Assembly: GCA_964412015.1 (NCBI GenBank)
Contig: CAYPMO010000009.1
Coordinates: 1-64,000, forward strand
Origin: SZUA-318 sp964412015
GTDB lineage: Bacteria > Gemmatimonadota > Gemmatimonadetes > Longimicrobiales > Gaopeijiaceae
Reading direction: 5' to 3'
DNA: 64,000 nucleotides
Shown: positions 36,349-45,460 of the stretch, piece by piece
How the letters are laid out: the number at the start of each line of letters is the position of its first letter
How positions within the stretch are numbered: position 1 is the first letter of the stretch
Notes under the pieces: model-generated
What the model saw: only the letters and a program-made list of their open reading frames with translations
What the model was told of the DNA's origin: nothing
Databases searched by the model: none
Translations under genes and position numbers: made by a program

Positions 36349-36708
36349 CTACATCACGTCGTCCTGGGCGTGGATCTCGTCCTCCTCCACGGTTCCGTAG
36401 GCCTCCTTGATCCGTACCACGAGGGCGAGACCTACGGCCAAGGTCGCCACGCCGACCACGATGGCGGTGAGGATGAGCACCGACGGAAGCGGGTTGCTGT
36501 AGACCACGTCCTCGCCGCCCTCGAGGAGGATGGGAGGTGTGCCGCCGAAGATCTTCCCCATGCTGATGTAGAGGATCATCATCGACGTCTGGAAGACGCT
36601 GAGCCCCACCAGCTTCTTCACGAGGTTTCCGCGGGAGATCATGATGTAGAAGCCGATCATCATGAGGACCACGACGATCCAGTAGTTGTAGTGGCCCAGG
36701 AGCTTCAC
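36349..36708 (-). CDS. mrpC: Mrp antiporter subunit C (NuoK-like)
   Basis: The 119-residue protein has three hydrophobic helices and typical MrpC features: NPLPSVLILTAIVVGVATLAVGLALVVRIKEAYG and a Glu-rich tail. The GTG at 36708 overlaps mrpB by four bases. Confidence 0.92.
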   Translation of the reverse strand: MKLLGHYNYWIVVVLMMIGFYIMISRGNLVKKLVGLSVFQTSMMILYISMGKIFGGTPPILLEGGEDVVYSNPLPSVLILTAIVVGVATLAVGLALVVRIKEAYGTVEEDEIHAQDDVM

Positions 36709-37130
36709 GACTCCACCCTCCCCCGGCCGGCGAAGGCGTAGAAGATGGACACCATCACGCCGAAGACGGTGACCAGCACGCCGAACTCGACGGAGAAGAT
36801 CCCCCAGTGCTGGGCATGGTGGGCGTCGTGGAGGAGCGCGCCGTAGTCCAGGAACGCGCCCCCCTTGAGGAGGGCCACCACACCCGTTCCCGCGTAGATC
36901 ATCACCCCTACCGCCGAGCACGTGTGCGTGACCCAGGTGGGGAGCACCCGCTGGGCGTTCTCCAGACCGTAGACGAGCGCGTAGAGGATGAAGGCCGCGG
37001 CGAAAATGACGCCGGCCTGGAATCCGCCGCCGGGACCGTAGTCGCCGTGGAATTGAACGTAGAGGGCGAAGAGCAGGATGAAGGGGATGAGAATCTTCGC
37101 TCCTACCCTGAGGACTACCCGGTCATCCAT
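36705..37130 (-). CDS. mrpB: Mrp antiporter subunit B
   Basis: The 141-residue membrane protein is the MnhB/MrpB domain: FALYVQFHGDYGPGGGFQAGVIFAAAFIL is the family signature, with four predicted helices. It overlaps mrpC and follows the DUF4040 gene. Confidence 0.93.
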   Translation of the reverse strand: MDDRVVLRVGAKILIPFILLFALYVQFHGDYGPGGGFQAGVIFAAAFILYALVYGLENAQRVLPTWVTHTCSAVGVMIYAGTGVVALLKGGAFLDYGALLHDAHHAQHWGIFSVEFGVLVTVFGVMVSIFYAFAGRGRVES

Positions 37131-37734
37131 GGGCCTCGTCGTCCCCTCGTGCCGCCTCGCTCTCGTCCGCGCCGGTGTCCGGCGCGCGCTTCGGCGAACC
37201 TGGGCGGCGCGTTCCTTTCCCGCGATGCAGGAGGAGGAGCACTCCCACCACGGCGGTGAAGATCACCGTGGTCTCCCCCATGGTGTCGTAGCCCCGATAC
37301 GAGGCCAGCACCGAGGTCACGATGTTGGGTGGTCCCACTTCGTGTCCCGACTCCTCGACGTAGCGGGGTGCGACGTGGAGGTGGGCCGGGTTGTCGGGCT
37401 GTCCGAAGGGGGGCATGTCCGATGTGCCGTAGACGAGCATGCCTCCGGTGACCAGCACCACGAAGAGTGGGAGCACGGGCCTCCGGACGGGCTTCCGTTC
37501 CTCGTGCCCGACGAGTGAGAGGGCAGCCAGAAGCAGGACGGTGGAGATTCCCGCTCCGACCGCCGCCTCCGTGAACGCCACGTCCACCGCGTCGAGCGTC
37601 GTGTAGAGCAGGGCGCAGAGGAGCGAGTAGATGCCCGAGAGCATGACCACGGCGAAGAGATTGCGGAGCCGGAGGATGGCCAGGGCCGTGATTCCCAGGA
37701 AGGCGAGGAGGGCGATGTCGATGACAGCGTCCAT
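37123..37734 (-). CDS. MrpA-C/MbhD-MbhE-like (DUF4040) subunit
   Basis: The 203-residue protein has the DUF4040/MbhD motif (FLGITALAILRLRNLFAVVMLSG, then VDVAFTEAAVGAGISTVLLLAAL) and an MbhE-like helix near the end (GYDTMGETTVIFTAVVGVLLLL). In standard Mrp this part is the C-terminal segment of MrpA, so the split is evident here. It overlaps mrpB by eight bases and follows mrpG. Confidence 0.87.
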   Translation of the reverse strand: MDAVIDIALLAFLGITALAILRLRNLFAVVMLSGIYSLLCALLYTTLDAVDVAFTEAAVGAGISTVLLLAALSLVGHEERKPVRRPVLPLFVVLVTGGMLVYGTSDMPPFGQPDNPAHLHVAPRYVEESGHEVGPPNIVTSVLASYRGYDTMGETTVIFTAVVGVLLLLHRGKGTRRPGSPKRAPDTGADESEAARGDDEAHG

Positions 37735-37737
37735 CGT

Positions 37738-38058
37738 TCAGCTTCCGGCCAGCGGGGACTTGTACGGTACCACGTTGCCCGAGTATGCGGAGCGCGCCAG
37801 CGAGTGTGTGGCGATCGGGCTGGTGAAGAGCAGGAACGCGTAGACGAGGAGGAGCCGCAGCGTGAGGAGGGAGAGCCCGGCCTGGAAGCACATGCCGAGG
37901 ATCAGGAAGCCCGCGCCCATCGTGTCGGTCATGCCCGCGGCGTGGAGCCGTGTGAACACATCGGGCATCCGCAACACGCCGCCCGTGCCCACCAGGATGA
38001 AGAAGAGGCCGGCCAGCATGCTCGCCCAGGAGAGGACGTCGAGCGCGTGCGCGAGCAT
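37738..38058 (-). CDS. mrpG: Mrp antiporter subunit G
   Basis: The 106-residue membrane protein shows the PhaG/MrpG pattern (FFILVGTGGVLRMPDVFTRLHAAGMTDTMGAGFLILG) and three helices. It overlaps mrpF by one base (TGATG). Confidence 0.92.
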   Translation of the reverse strand: MLAHALDVLSWASMLAGLFFILVGTGGVLRMPDVFTRLHAAGMTDTMGAGFLILGMCFQAGLSLLTLRLLLVYAFLLFTSPIATHSLARSAYSGNVVPYKSPLAGS

Positions 38059-38345
38059 CACTCGCCCTCCCGGGGCCGCCGCACGTGCCGTGCGAGATCC
38101 CTGAACTCCACGAACTTCAGGACCGCGATGGTCCCGATGAAGTTGATCAGCGCGTAGACCAGGCTCAGGTCCACCCAGTCGGGCCGCTCCGTGAGGAAGC
38201 CGATCACGGCCAGGAGGAGGACGGTCTTGGTACCGAGCGTGTTCACCGCGAGCACGCGGTCGTAGACGGTGGGCCCGAGCAGCGCGCGGGCGAGCGCCAT
38301 GAGCATGGCCGTGAGCAGGCCGCCGGCCGCGACGCCCCACATCAT
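38058..38345 (-). CDS. mrpF: Mrp antiporter subunit F
   Basis: The 95-residue protein has the MrpF motif RALLGPTVYDRVLAVNTLGTK and three helices, as in MnhF/PhaF. ATG 38345 overlaps the stop of mrpE by four bases (ATGA). Confidence 0.92.
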   Translation of the reverse strand: MMWGVAAGGLLTAMLMALARALLGPTVYDRVLAVNTLGTKTVLLLAVIGFLTERPDWVDLSLVYALINFIGTIAVLKFVEFRDLARHVRRPREGE

Positions 38346-38875
38346 GCGCGGCCTGCCTGCTCGACCCAGGAACAGCGGCGGTCCATCTCGTCCTCTTCCC
38401 GGCCGTCCACGTCCACCCACGTGAGGGAGTGGATGTGGAAGTCGTTGCCACGCACGCCGATGGTGATGGTGCCGGGCGTGAGCGTGATCGAGTCGGCGTA
38501 CAGCGCCTTGCCGAGATCCGTGGTCTGGCTGCCGCGGTAGTGCACGAGGATGGGGCTGATCGGGAGCTTCGGGTGAAGGATGAGCCTCGCGACGCGGAGG
38601 TTCGCGAAGAAGATCTCCTTCATGAGCCACGGCATGTAGAAGCCGAGCCGGCCGCCGGCCTTGAGCGGCAGGCTTTCGCCGTCCACCCGGCTCATGCGAC
38701 GGACGATGTAGACGGTCAGGGCGCAGGAGGCCGCTCCGAAGCCCAGGAAGAGCGGCTCGAAGTGGCCCGACAGGATGATCCAAAACCCGTAGAGGATGGC
38801 ACCCAGACCGATGGCGCGGACCAAAGGTGTCTGCCTGACGTGATTCAACCGTGCCCCGGCGAGTCGTGACGCCAC
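38342..38875 (-). CDS. mrpE: Mrp antiporter subunit E
   Basis: The 177-residue protein has two N-terminal helices and the cytosolic MrpE part (LHPKLPISPILVHYRG, ADSITLTPGTITIGVRG, HIHSLTWVDVDG). It is the first gene of the ten-gene operon. A TAGATT on the minus strand at 38894-38899 could be its -10 element. The intergenic region is shared with the divergent M16 operon. Confidence 0.92.
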   Translation of the reverse strand: MASRLAGARLNHVRQTPLVRAIGLGAILYGFWIILSGHFEPLFLGFGAASCALTVYIVRRMSRVDGESLPLKAGGRLGFYMPWLMKEIFFANLRVARLILHPKLPISPILVHYRGSQTTDLGKALYADSITLTPGTITIGVRGNDFHIHSLTWVDVDGREEDEMDRRCSWVEQAGRA

Positions 38876-39026
38876 GGGGCGAGATGGCGGCCGAATCTAC
38901 CAGATGGACCATGCCGCGTCCACTCTACGCCCCCGGGTCCTTCGAGGCGGCATCCTCCGGCCACGTCCCACCCCGCGCACCCCCTCGTTACCTTGTGGGG
39001 ACGCGACGGTCCGGAGGGTGGGAACG

Positions 39027-40418
39027 ATGACGCATATCGCGGCCTGTATGACAGCCGTGGGGCTGCTCGCGGCCCCGCTGGCGGCCCAGCAAGACGGAGG
39101 GCGGGTGGACGTCCACATCCCTTACACCCAGTTCACGCTGAAGAACGGGCTGAACGTCATCGTGCACCGCGACGCATCGCTGCCGGTCGCGAGCGTCAAC
39201 GTGTGGTATCACGTGGGCTCGAAGAACGAGGAGCCCGGCCGGACGGGGTTCGCCCACCTCTTCGAGCACGTGATGTTCGAGGGGTCGGCCAACGTTCCGG
39301 AAGGGGACTTCGACAACCATCTGGAGGCGGCGGGCGGCGTGAACAACGGGTCGACCGCCAACGACCGCACGAACTACTGGGAGAACATCCCCTCGAACGC
39401 CCTCGAGCTGGCGCTCTGGCTCGAGGCCGACCGCATGGGCTTCCTCCTGGAGACGATGACCCAGGAGAAGCTGGACCTCCAGCGGGACGTGGTGAAGAAC
39501 GAGCGCCGCCAGAGCGTCGACAACCAGCCGTACGGCCGGGCGTTCGAGACGGTCTACGAAGCGCTGTACCCGGCCGATCATCCCTACCACTGGCCGGTCA
39601 TCGGGTCCATGGACGACCTCTCGGCCGCGACGCTCGACGACGTGAAGGGTTTCTTCCGCACGTACTACGCGCCGAACAACGCCAGCCTGGCCGTGGCCGG
39701 CGACGTCGGCGAGTCCCGGGTACGCCGGCTGGTGGAGAAGTACTTCGCCGACATCCCTGCGGGGCCGCCCATTCCGGAAGTCACGTTCCCGGACCCGACG
39801 CTCTCGGCCCCCGAGGGGCTCGTCCTGGAGGACGCGGTGCAGCTGCCGCGCCTCTACGTGGCTTGGCACTCCGCGAAGGGCTACACCGACGAGGACGCTG
39901 CGCTCGACGTGCTGGCCTCCGTCCTCACCGAGGGGAAGAGCTCACGGCTCCACAAGCGGCTGGTCTACGACGAGGAGGTCGCGGCGGACGTGACCGCGTT
40001 CCAGGACGGGATGGAGCTCGGCGGCGCGTTCTGGGTCATCGCCACCGCGAAGCCGGATGTCTCCCTGGAGAAGCTGGCCGGCGCCGTGCGCGAGGAGTTG
40101 GCCCGCCTCGTGCGGGAGGGCGTGACGCGTGAGGAGCGCGAGCGCGCCGTGAACGGCATCGAGACCTCGTTCCTGCGGTCGCTGGAGCGTGTAGGCGGCT
40201 TCGGGGGCAAGGCCGACCGGCTGAACGAGTACCACTTCATGGTCGGGACCCCGGGGTGGGTTCGCCAGGATCTGGCGCGCTATCGGCGGGTCACGGAAGC
40301 CGTCGTGGCGGAGGTGGCCGCCCGGTGGCTCGCGGGCAAACCGGCGGTCTGGTTGAGCGTCGTGCCGCAGGGGCGGACGGACCTGGCCGCGACGGGGAGG
40401 GTGGAGGAAGGTCGGTGA
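39027..40418 (+). CDS. exported active M16 zinc peptidase
   Basis: The 463-residue protein has a signal peptide (AACMTAVGLLAAPLAAQ) and the M16 catalytic motif HLFEH with the third ligand in VVKNERRQ. It resembles PqqL-type M16B peptidases that work as heterodimers. GGAGG upstream supports ATG 39027. TTACCTTG 31 bp upstream is a -10-like element. The next gene encodes an inactive M16 partner and overlaps by four bases. Confidence 0.92.
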   Translation: MTHIAACMTAVGLLAAPLAAQQDGGRVDVHIPYTQFTLKNGLNVIVHRDASLPVASVNVWYHVGSKNEEPGRTGFAHLFEHVMFEGSANVPEGDFDNHLEAAGGVNNGSTANDRTNYWENIPSNALELALWLEADRMGFLLETMTQEKLDLQRDVVKNERRQSVDNQPYGRAFETVYEALYPADHPYHWPVIGSMDDLSAATLDDVKGFFRTYYAPNNASLAVAGDVGESRVRRLVEKYFADIPAGPPIPEVTFPDPTLSAPEGLVLEDAVQLPRLYVAWHSAKGYTDEDAALDVLASVLTEGKSSRLHKRLVYDEEVAADVTAFQDGMELGGAFWVIATAKPDVSLEKLAGAVREELARLVREGVTREERERAVNGIETSFLRSLERVGGFGGKADRLNEYHFMVGTPGWVRQDLARYRRVTEAVVAEVAARWLAGKPAVWLSVVPQGRTDLAATGRVEEGR

Positions 40419-41944
40419 CGAGCACGGGAGCGAGGCTCATGGTGGCGAGCTGGACGACGATGACGTTGGCGGCGTGCTCCGCGGGGATGAGCTACGAGTC
40501 CGCGGGACCCGAGGGGGAGAGCGGCTCGGTCAGCATCGGAGCCCGGGCCGGCGGTGGACCCGGCGGCGGCCGGCAGGCGCTCGATCGGTCCCGGGTTCCC
40601 GAGGTGGGCGCGCCGCCGGCGCTCGAGTTGCCCGAGATCCAGGACTACGCGCTCGACAACGGGCTCCGCGTCGTCCTCGTGGAGCGCCACGCGCTTCCGC
40701 TCGTGAGCCTCCAGCTGCAGTTCAAGGGCGGCGCCTCGGCGCACCCGGCCTCCAGGGCCGGGCTCGCGTCGCTCACGGCGGACATGATCGACGAGGGTAC
40801 GGCGAGCCGCTCCGCCCTCGAGATCGCCGACGCGGTGGACCTGCTCGGCGCGACGCTCACGAGCACGGCGGGCTACGACGCGAGCCAAGTGCGCCTCGGT
40901 GTGCTGCGCTCGAGGCTTCCCGAGGCGCTCGCGATCCTCGCGGAGGTGGTGACGCGGCCGTCGTTCCCCGAGTCCGAGCTCGATCGGGTCCGGCGGGAGC
41001 GACTGGCCCGCGTAGTGCAGCGCTCCGACCTGCCGGCGGCGCTCGCGGACGACGCGTTCGCCGACGTCCTGTACGGGGCCGGACACCCCTACGGCGCGCC
41101 GCTCCTGGGCACGAAGGAGAGCCTGGAGGCACTCGCGCGCGACGAGGTCGTGGCGTTCCACGAGGCTCGCTACGCGCCGGGGCAGGGCACGCTCGTGGTG
41201 GCGGGGGACGTGACGCGCGAGACGCTGGACAGCCTGCTCGCGGATGCGTTCGCCGGCTGGTCGGGACGGGGCGAGGACCCCGCTCCCCTTCCGACCGCGG
41301 CCTCCGGCTCGCGGCGGACGATCCACATCGTGGACAAGCCCGGCGCCGCGCAGAGCGAGGTCCGCGTCGGCCGGGTCTCGGTGGCCCGCGACACCGACGC
41401 GTACTATCCGCTGACCGTGCTGAACACCGTGCTCGGCGGCTCGTTCACGTCCCGCCTCAACATGAAGCTCCGCGAGGAGAAGGGATACACGTACGGCGCG
41501 GGCTCCTTCCTCGACCTGCGCCGGGCACCCGGCCCGTTCCTGGCCACCTCCGCGGTGGCCACGCCCGTGACGGACAGCGCCGTCGTGGAGTTCGTCCGGG
41601 AGATCGCGCGGATGGCCGAGGAACCCGTGCCCGAGGACGAGCTCACCAGGGCGTGGAACTACCTGGCCCTGCGGCTCCCGCAGCGCTTCGAGTCCCTGGA
41701 CGACGTCGTGCAGCGGCTCGCCGAGCTGGCCTTGTACGACATCCCTCTGGATTTCTACCAGGGATACGTGGACGGCGTGCGAGCGGTGGACGCCCAGGAA
41801 ATCGTGAGGGCGGCGCGTAGCTTGCTCGATCCGGGCCGGATGGCGATCGTGGTCGTGGGGGACCGTGCCACGATCGAGGAGCCCCTGAGGGAGCTGGGAC
41901 TGGGGCCGGTGATCGTCCGGGACGGCCGGCCCATCTCGGAGTGA
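40415..41944 (+). CDS. inactive M16 partner, predicted lipoprotein
   Basis: The protein has a lipobox-like signal (WTTMTLAAC) and a long polar linker before the M16 fold. The catalytic HxxEH is replaced (GLASLTADMIDEGT), but the C-terminal R/Y motif LREEKGYTYGAGS is present. In known heterodimeric M16 enzymes the subunit without zinc supplies this R/Y pair, so it should pair with the preceding peptidase. The GTG at 40415 is coupled to it (GTGA); ATG 40439 is an alternative that leaves a shorter signal. Confidence 0.87.
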   Translation: MTSTGARLMVASWTTMTLAACSAGMSYESAGPEGESGSVSIGARAGGGPGGGRQALDRSRVPEVGAPPALELPEIQDYALDNGLRVVLVERHALPLVSLQLQFKGGASAHPASRAGLASLTADMIDEGTASRSALEIADAVDLLGATLTSTAGYDASQVRLGVLRSRLPEALAILAEVVTRPSFPESELDRVRRERLARVVQRSDLPAALADDAFADVLYGAGHPYGAPLLGTKESLEALARDEVVAFHEARYAPGQGTLVVAGDVTRETLDSLLADAFAGWSGRGEDPAPLPTAASGSRRTIHIVDKPGAAQSEVRVGRVSVARDTDAYYPLTVLNTVLGGSFTSRLNMKLREEKGYTYGAGSFLDLRRAPGPFLATSAVATPVTDSAVVEFVREIARMAEEPVPEDELTRAWNYLALRLPQRFESLDDVVQRLAELALYDIPLDFYQGYVDGVRAVDAQEIVRAARSLLDPGRMAIVVVGDRATIEEPLRELGLGPVIVRDGRPISE

Positions 41945-43224
41945 CGGTGGGAATCCTTGCGATCCCGTTCGAGCGCGCGCGCCTCGACAACGGACTGAAG
42001 GTGGTGCTGGCCCACGATCCTTCGGTGCCGGTCGTGGCGGTGAACCTGTGGTACGGTGTGGGCTCGCGGAACGAGCCGGAGGGCCGCACGGGCTTCGCCC
42101 ACCTCTTCGAGCACATGATGTTCCAGGGCTCCGCGCACGTGTCCAGGAACGGCCACTTCGAGATGATCGAGCGGGCCGGCGGCACGCTGAACGGCTCGAC
42201 CTGGTACGACCGGACCAACTACTTCGAGACCGTTCCTTCCCACCATCTCGAGCTCGCGCTGTGGCTCGAGTCGGACCGCCTGGGCTGGATGATCCCGGCC
42301 ATGGACCAGGCGAAGCTCGACAACCAGCGGGACGTGGTGAAGAACGAGAAGCGGCAGCGCTACGACAACCAGCCGTACGGTGATTGGGACGAGCGGGTCC
42401 AGCGGCTCGTCTATCCCGCGACCCATCCCTACCACCACACGGTCATCGGCTCCATGGAAGACCTGGACGCCGCGAGCTTGGACGACGTGGCGTCGTTCTT
42501 CCGCACCTTCTACGTGCCCGACAATGCCGTCCTGACCGTCGCGGGCGACTTCGACCCCGCACGGGTCGTGGACCAGGTCTCCCGGTATTTCGGCGATATC
42601 CCCGGGGGCGGGCCGCTACCACCCCTGCCGGGCGATCCCGACCTGGAGCCCGTCATCGGAGACACCGTGCGTGACGACGTCGTCTCCGACGTGCCGCTTC
42701 CGCGCGTCATCATGGCGTTCCGCATTCCCCCATACTCCTCGCCGGAGTTCGCGGCGGTCGAGGTGGCCCGCGCGGTGCTCGGCACCGGGCGCTCGAGCCG
42801 CCTGTATCGGAGCCTCGTGCGCGAGCGGAGGATCGCGAAGGACGTCGTCGCGTACGCCTTTCCGCTCCTCACCGGTCAGTCGCTGATGCTCGCGTGGGCG
42901 ACGGGGTATCCGGACGGCTCGATCGCGGATCTGGAAGCGGCGCTGGCCCGGGAGCTGGAAGGGCTCGCCGACGCTGGTGACGAGGAGGTCGAGCGGGCCA
43001 TCGCCGTCGAGGAGACCGACCTGGTGCGCCACCTGGAGCGCGTGGGCGAGCGGGCCGACCTCCTCTCGATGTTCACCCTGTACTTCGACGACCCGGCCCG
43101 CCTGAACCACGAAGTGGACCGCCTGCGCGCCGTACGCGTCGAGGAGGTGAGGCGCTTCGCCTCCGAGCGGCTGGGCCCCGCCAACCGCGCGATCGTCACG
43201 TACCGGCCCAGGGGGAATCCATGA
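41941..43224 (+). CDS. active M16 zinc peptidase without signal peptide
   Basis: The 427-residue protein carries HLFEH with the third ligand in VVKNEKRQ, so it should be active. It lacks a signal sequence, unlike the first pair, and is likely cytosolic. The GTG start overlaps the previous stop by four bases. It is related to the product of the gene at 39027 (NLWYGVGSRNEPEGRTGFAH), which suggests duplication. Confidence 0.9.
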   Translation: MTVGILAIPFERARLDNGLKVVLAHDPSVPVVAVNLWYGVGSRNEPEGRTGFAHLFEHMMFQGSAHVSRNGHFEMIERAGGTLNGSTWYDRTNYFETVPSHHLELALWLESDRLGWMIPAMDQAKLDNQRDVVKNEKRQRYDNQPYGDWDERVQRLVYPATHPYHHTVIGSMEDLDAASLDDVASFFRTFYVPDNAVLTVAGDFDPARVVDQVSRYFGDIPGGGPLPPLPGDPDLEPVIGDTVRDDVVSDVPLPRVIMAFRIPPYSSPEFAAVEVARAVLGTGRSSRLYRSLVRERRIAKDVVAYAFPLLTGQSLMLAWATGYPDGSIADLEAALARELEGLADAGDEEVERAIAVEETDLVRHLERVGERADLLSMFTLYFDDPARLNHEVDRLRAVRVEEVRRFASERLGPANRAIVTYRPRGNP

Positions 43225-44585
43225 GCCCGCCGGACCGGGCTCGGCCCCCGGCGCCCGGCGACGTGCGCCCGTTCGAGTTCCCTTCCGTGGACCGTCGCGC
43301 CCTCGATACGGGGCTCGAGGTACGCGTGGCCCGCGTGTCGCGCCTTCCGATCGTGACCGCCAATCTGTTCTTCCGGGCGGGGGAATCGGGGTTGGGTGAG
43401 CCGGTGGCCGGCCTCGCCGTCCTGACCGGCGACGCCCTCGAGGGGGGAACCAAGAAGCGGAGCGGCTCGGCGCTGTCGGAGGCTCTGGAGCGCCTGGGAG
43501 CGCGGTTGACGGTCACGACCGGGTGGGAGGGCATGAGCCTGTCGCTCTCCTGCCTGGCGGAGCGCCTTCCGGAAGGGCTCGCGCTCCTCGCGGAGACGGT
43601 GCTCGAGCCCGACTTCCCCGAGGGGGAGGTGGCCCGCGCGCGCGACCAGCAACTCGCCGCGATCCGTCAGCGCTCGATGGATCCCGGCTCCCTGGCCTCC
43701 GACGAGGCCGCTCGCCGCATCTTCGCGGGGGGAGTTCCCTACGCCCGCCGCCGGTCGGGCACACTCGCCTCCGTCGAGCCGCTCGGCCCCGCGTACCTGC
43801 GCGGCTTCGCGGAGGCGCACTTCCGTCCCGGTCGCGGCGGGCTCGTCCTCGCGGGAGACCTCGACCCCGGCGAGATGCTCTCGCTCGCGGACCGCCACCT
43901 GGGCGCATGGTCGGGAGAGCCTCCGGAGACCGACGGCTTCCAGGTCGAGCCCCGGACGCGGGAGCGCCGGGTGTGGGTCGTGGACCGACCGGGGTCGGTG
44001 CAATCGGAGATCCGCGTCGGCCACGTGGGCGTCGCCAGGAACGATCCCGACGTGTTCGCGCTCACCGTGCTCAACACGCTCCTGGGCGGCGCGTTCACCA
44101 GCCGTCTCAACCTCAGTCTCCGGGAGCGGCACGGGTTCACGTACGGCGTGCGGTCCCGGTTCTCCATGCACGGCCGGCCCGGGGCGTTCGAGGTGCTGAC
44201 CGCGGTCGGTACCGAGGTCACGGCGGGTGCCGTGGGCGAGATCCTCTTCGAGCTCGACCGCCTGGTCTCCGACGGGCCCGGCGAGGAGGAGGTGACGGCC
44301 TCCCGGGACTACATCGCGGGGGTCTTCCCCCTCCACCTGGAGACGGTCGGGCAGGTCGCGAGCCGCGTCACCGAGCAAGTCGTGTTCGGCCTCCCGGACG
44401 ACTACCACGCGACGTACCGGGACCGGATCCGCGCCGTCACGCCCGCGGACGCCTGGGCGGTGGCGAGGCGCCACGTTCGACCTGCGGAGGCCCAGATCGT
44501 GGTAGTCGGTGACGCCGACTCGATCACGGGTCCGCTCGAGGCTCTGGCGATCGGGCCGGTCGAGGTGGCGACGGCAACGGAATGA
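43221..44585 (+). CDS. inactive M16 partner without signal peptide
   Basis: The 454-residue M16-fold protein lacks HxxEH (GLAVLTGDALEGGT) but keeps the R/Y motif (LRERHGFTYGVRS). It has no signal peptide and overlaps the upstream active subunit by four bases (ATGA), so it probably forms a cytosolic heterodimer with it. It is clearly related to the product of the gene at 40415. Confidence 0.88.
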   Translation: MSPPDRARPPAPGDVRPFEFPSVDRRALDTGLEVRVARVSRLPIVTANLFFRAGESGLGEPVAGLAVLTGDALEGGTKKRSGSALSEALERLGARLTVTTGWEGMSLSLSCLAERLPEGLALLAETVLEPDFPEGEVARARDQQLAAIRQRSMDPGSLASDEAARRIFAGGVPYARRRSGTLASVEPLGPAYLRGFAEAHFRPGRGGLVLAGDLDPGEMLSLADRHLGAWSGEPPETDGFQVEPRTRERRVWVVDRPGSVQSEIRVGHVGVARNDPDVFALTVLNTLLGGAFTSRLNLSLRERHGFTYGVRSRFSMHGRPGAFEVLTAVGTEVTAGAVGEILFELDRLVSDGPGEEEVTASRDYIAGVFPLHLETVGQVASRVTEQVVFGLPDDYHATYRDRIRAVTPADAWAVARRHVRPAEAQIVVVGDADSITGPLEALAIGPVEVATATE

Positions 44586-44685
44586 AGCCTGATCCTGCGA
44601 TGCGTCGTGCAACCGCGCGACCGCCCGTCCGCGTCCAACCATCGGGGCGGAGCGGCGAGGTACGCGCTTCAGCGAGGAGGAGCAT

Positions 44686-45279
44686 GTGAGCGATTCGACC
44701 GGACGCGACACCGCCCCGCCCGGGATGATCTCGAGCCGGAAGGTACATGACGGGTACGTCGTGAAAATGAGTGTGGACACGGTCCGTTTTCCCGACGGCA
44801 CGACGGGTGATCTCGACATGATCCGACACCCTGGGGCCGCGGCGGTCCTGGCTCTGCCGGGTTCTGCCACGGAGAAGGACCCCGAGGTCCTCCTGCTGCG
44901 GCAGTACCGGTACGCCGCGGGCGGGTACCTGTACGAGATCCCGGCCGGCCTTCCCCTCGGCCCCGACGAGCCCTGGGAGGAGTGCGCCCGCCGTGAACTG
45001 GAGGAGGAGACGGGCCAGAAGGCGACCCGGCTGAGCCACCTGGCGCGCCTCGACATCGCGCCGGGCTTCACCGATGTGGTGATTCACCTTTTCCTCGCGG
45101 AGATGCTCGTACCGGGGCAGGTGATGCTGGACGAGCACGAGTTCGTCGAGCCCCTCCGCGTCCGCTTCTCGGAAGCCCTCGAGATGACGCGGACGGGGGC
45201 GATCACCGATGTCAAGACGGTCGCGGCACTCCTGTACGCCGCGGCGTTCGTGGTGGGGAAGGACGGTAGGCGGGCGTAG
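44686..45279 (+). CDS. NUDIX hydrolase, ADP-ribose pyrophosphatase-like
   Basis: The 197-residue protein has the NUDIX box ARRELEEETG after IPAGLPLGPDEPWEEC, with one extra residue in the loop before the box compared with the usual spacing. The fold also shows VLLLRQYRY and GYLYEIPAG, typical of ADP-ribose pyrophosphatases. GAGGAGG precedes the GTG at 44686. It is about 100 bp from the M16 operon and may be read from it or on its own. Confidence 0.87.
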   Translation: MSDSTGRDTAPPGMISSRKVHDGYVVKMSVDTVRFPDGTTGDLDMIRHPGAAAVLALPGSATEKDPEVLLLRQYRYAAGGYLYEIPAGLPLGPDEPWEECARRELEEETGQKATRLSHLARLDIAPGFTDVVIHLFLAEMLVPGQVMLDEHEFVEPLRVRFSEALEMTRTGAITDVKTVAALLYAAAFVVGKDGRRA

Positions 45280-45375
45280 CGGAGGAACACGGGATGTCCC
45301 ATTTCGCCACGCTCGCGCGTCATATGGATAGGACGGGGACGCCGGATTGCGGCCCGCGCGAGCGGATTTCACGTC

Positions 45376-45392
45376 TGGCACGCCCCGTGCAT
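45376..45392 (+). promoter_or_regulatory. sigma54-like -24/-12 element, also a palindrome
   Basis: TGGCACGCCCCGTGCAT fits the sigma54 pattern TGGCACG-N4-TTGCA with one mismatch; the GG and GC dinucleotides are 12 bp apart. It is also an imperfect palindrome (GCACG-CCC-CGTGC), so it may instead be a repressor site. It lies 70-85 bp before the ECF sigma gene. No sigma54 or activator gene is in the window. Confidence 0.35.
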
Positions 45393-45460
45393 CAGACGGG
45401 GGAGGAGGTGCCTGCCAACGCGGCAGGTGCGCTCCCCTACCAGGAGAGCGAGGTGACAAC

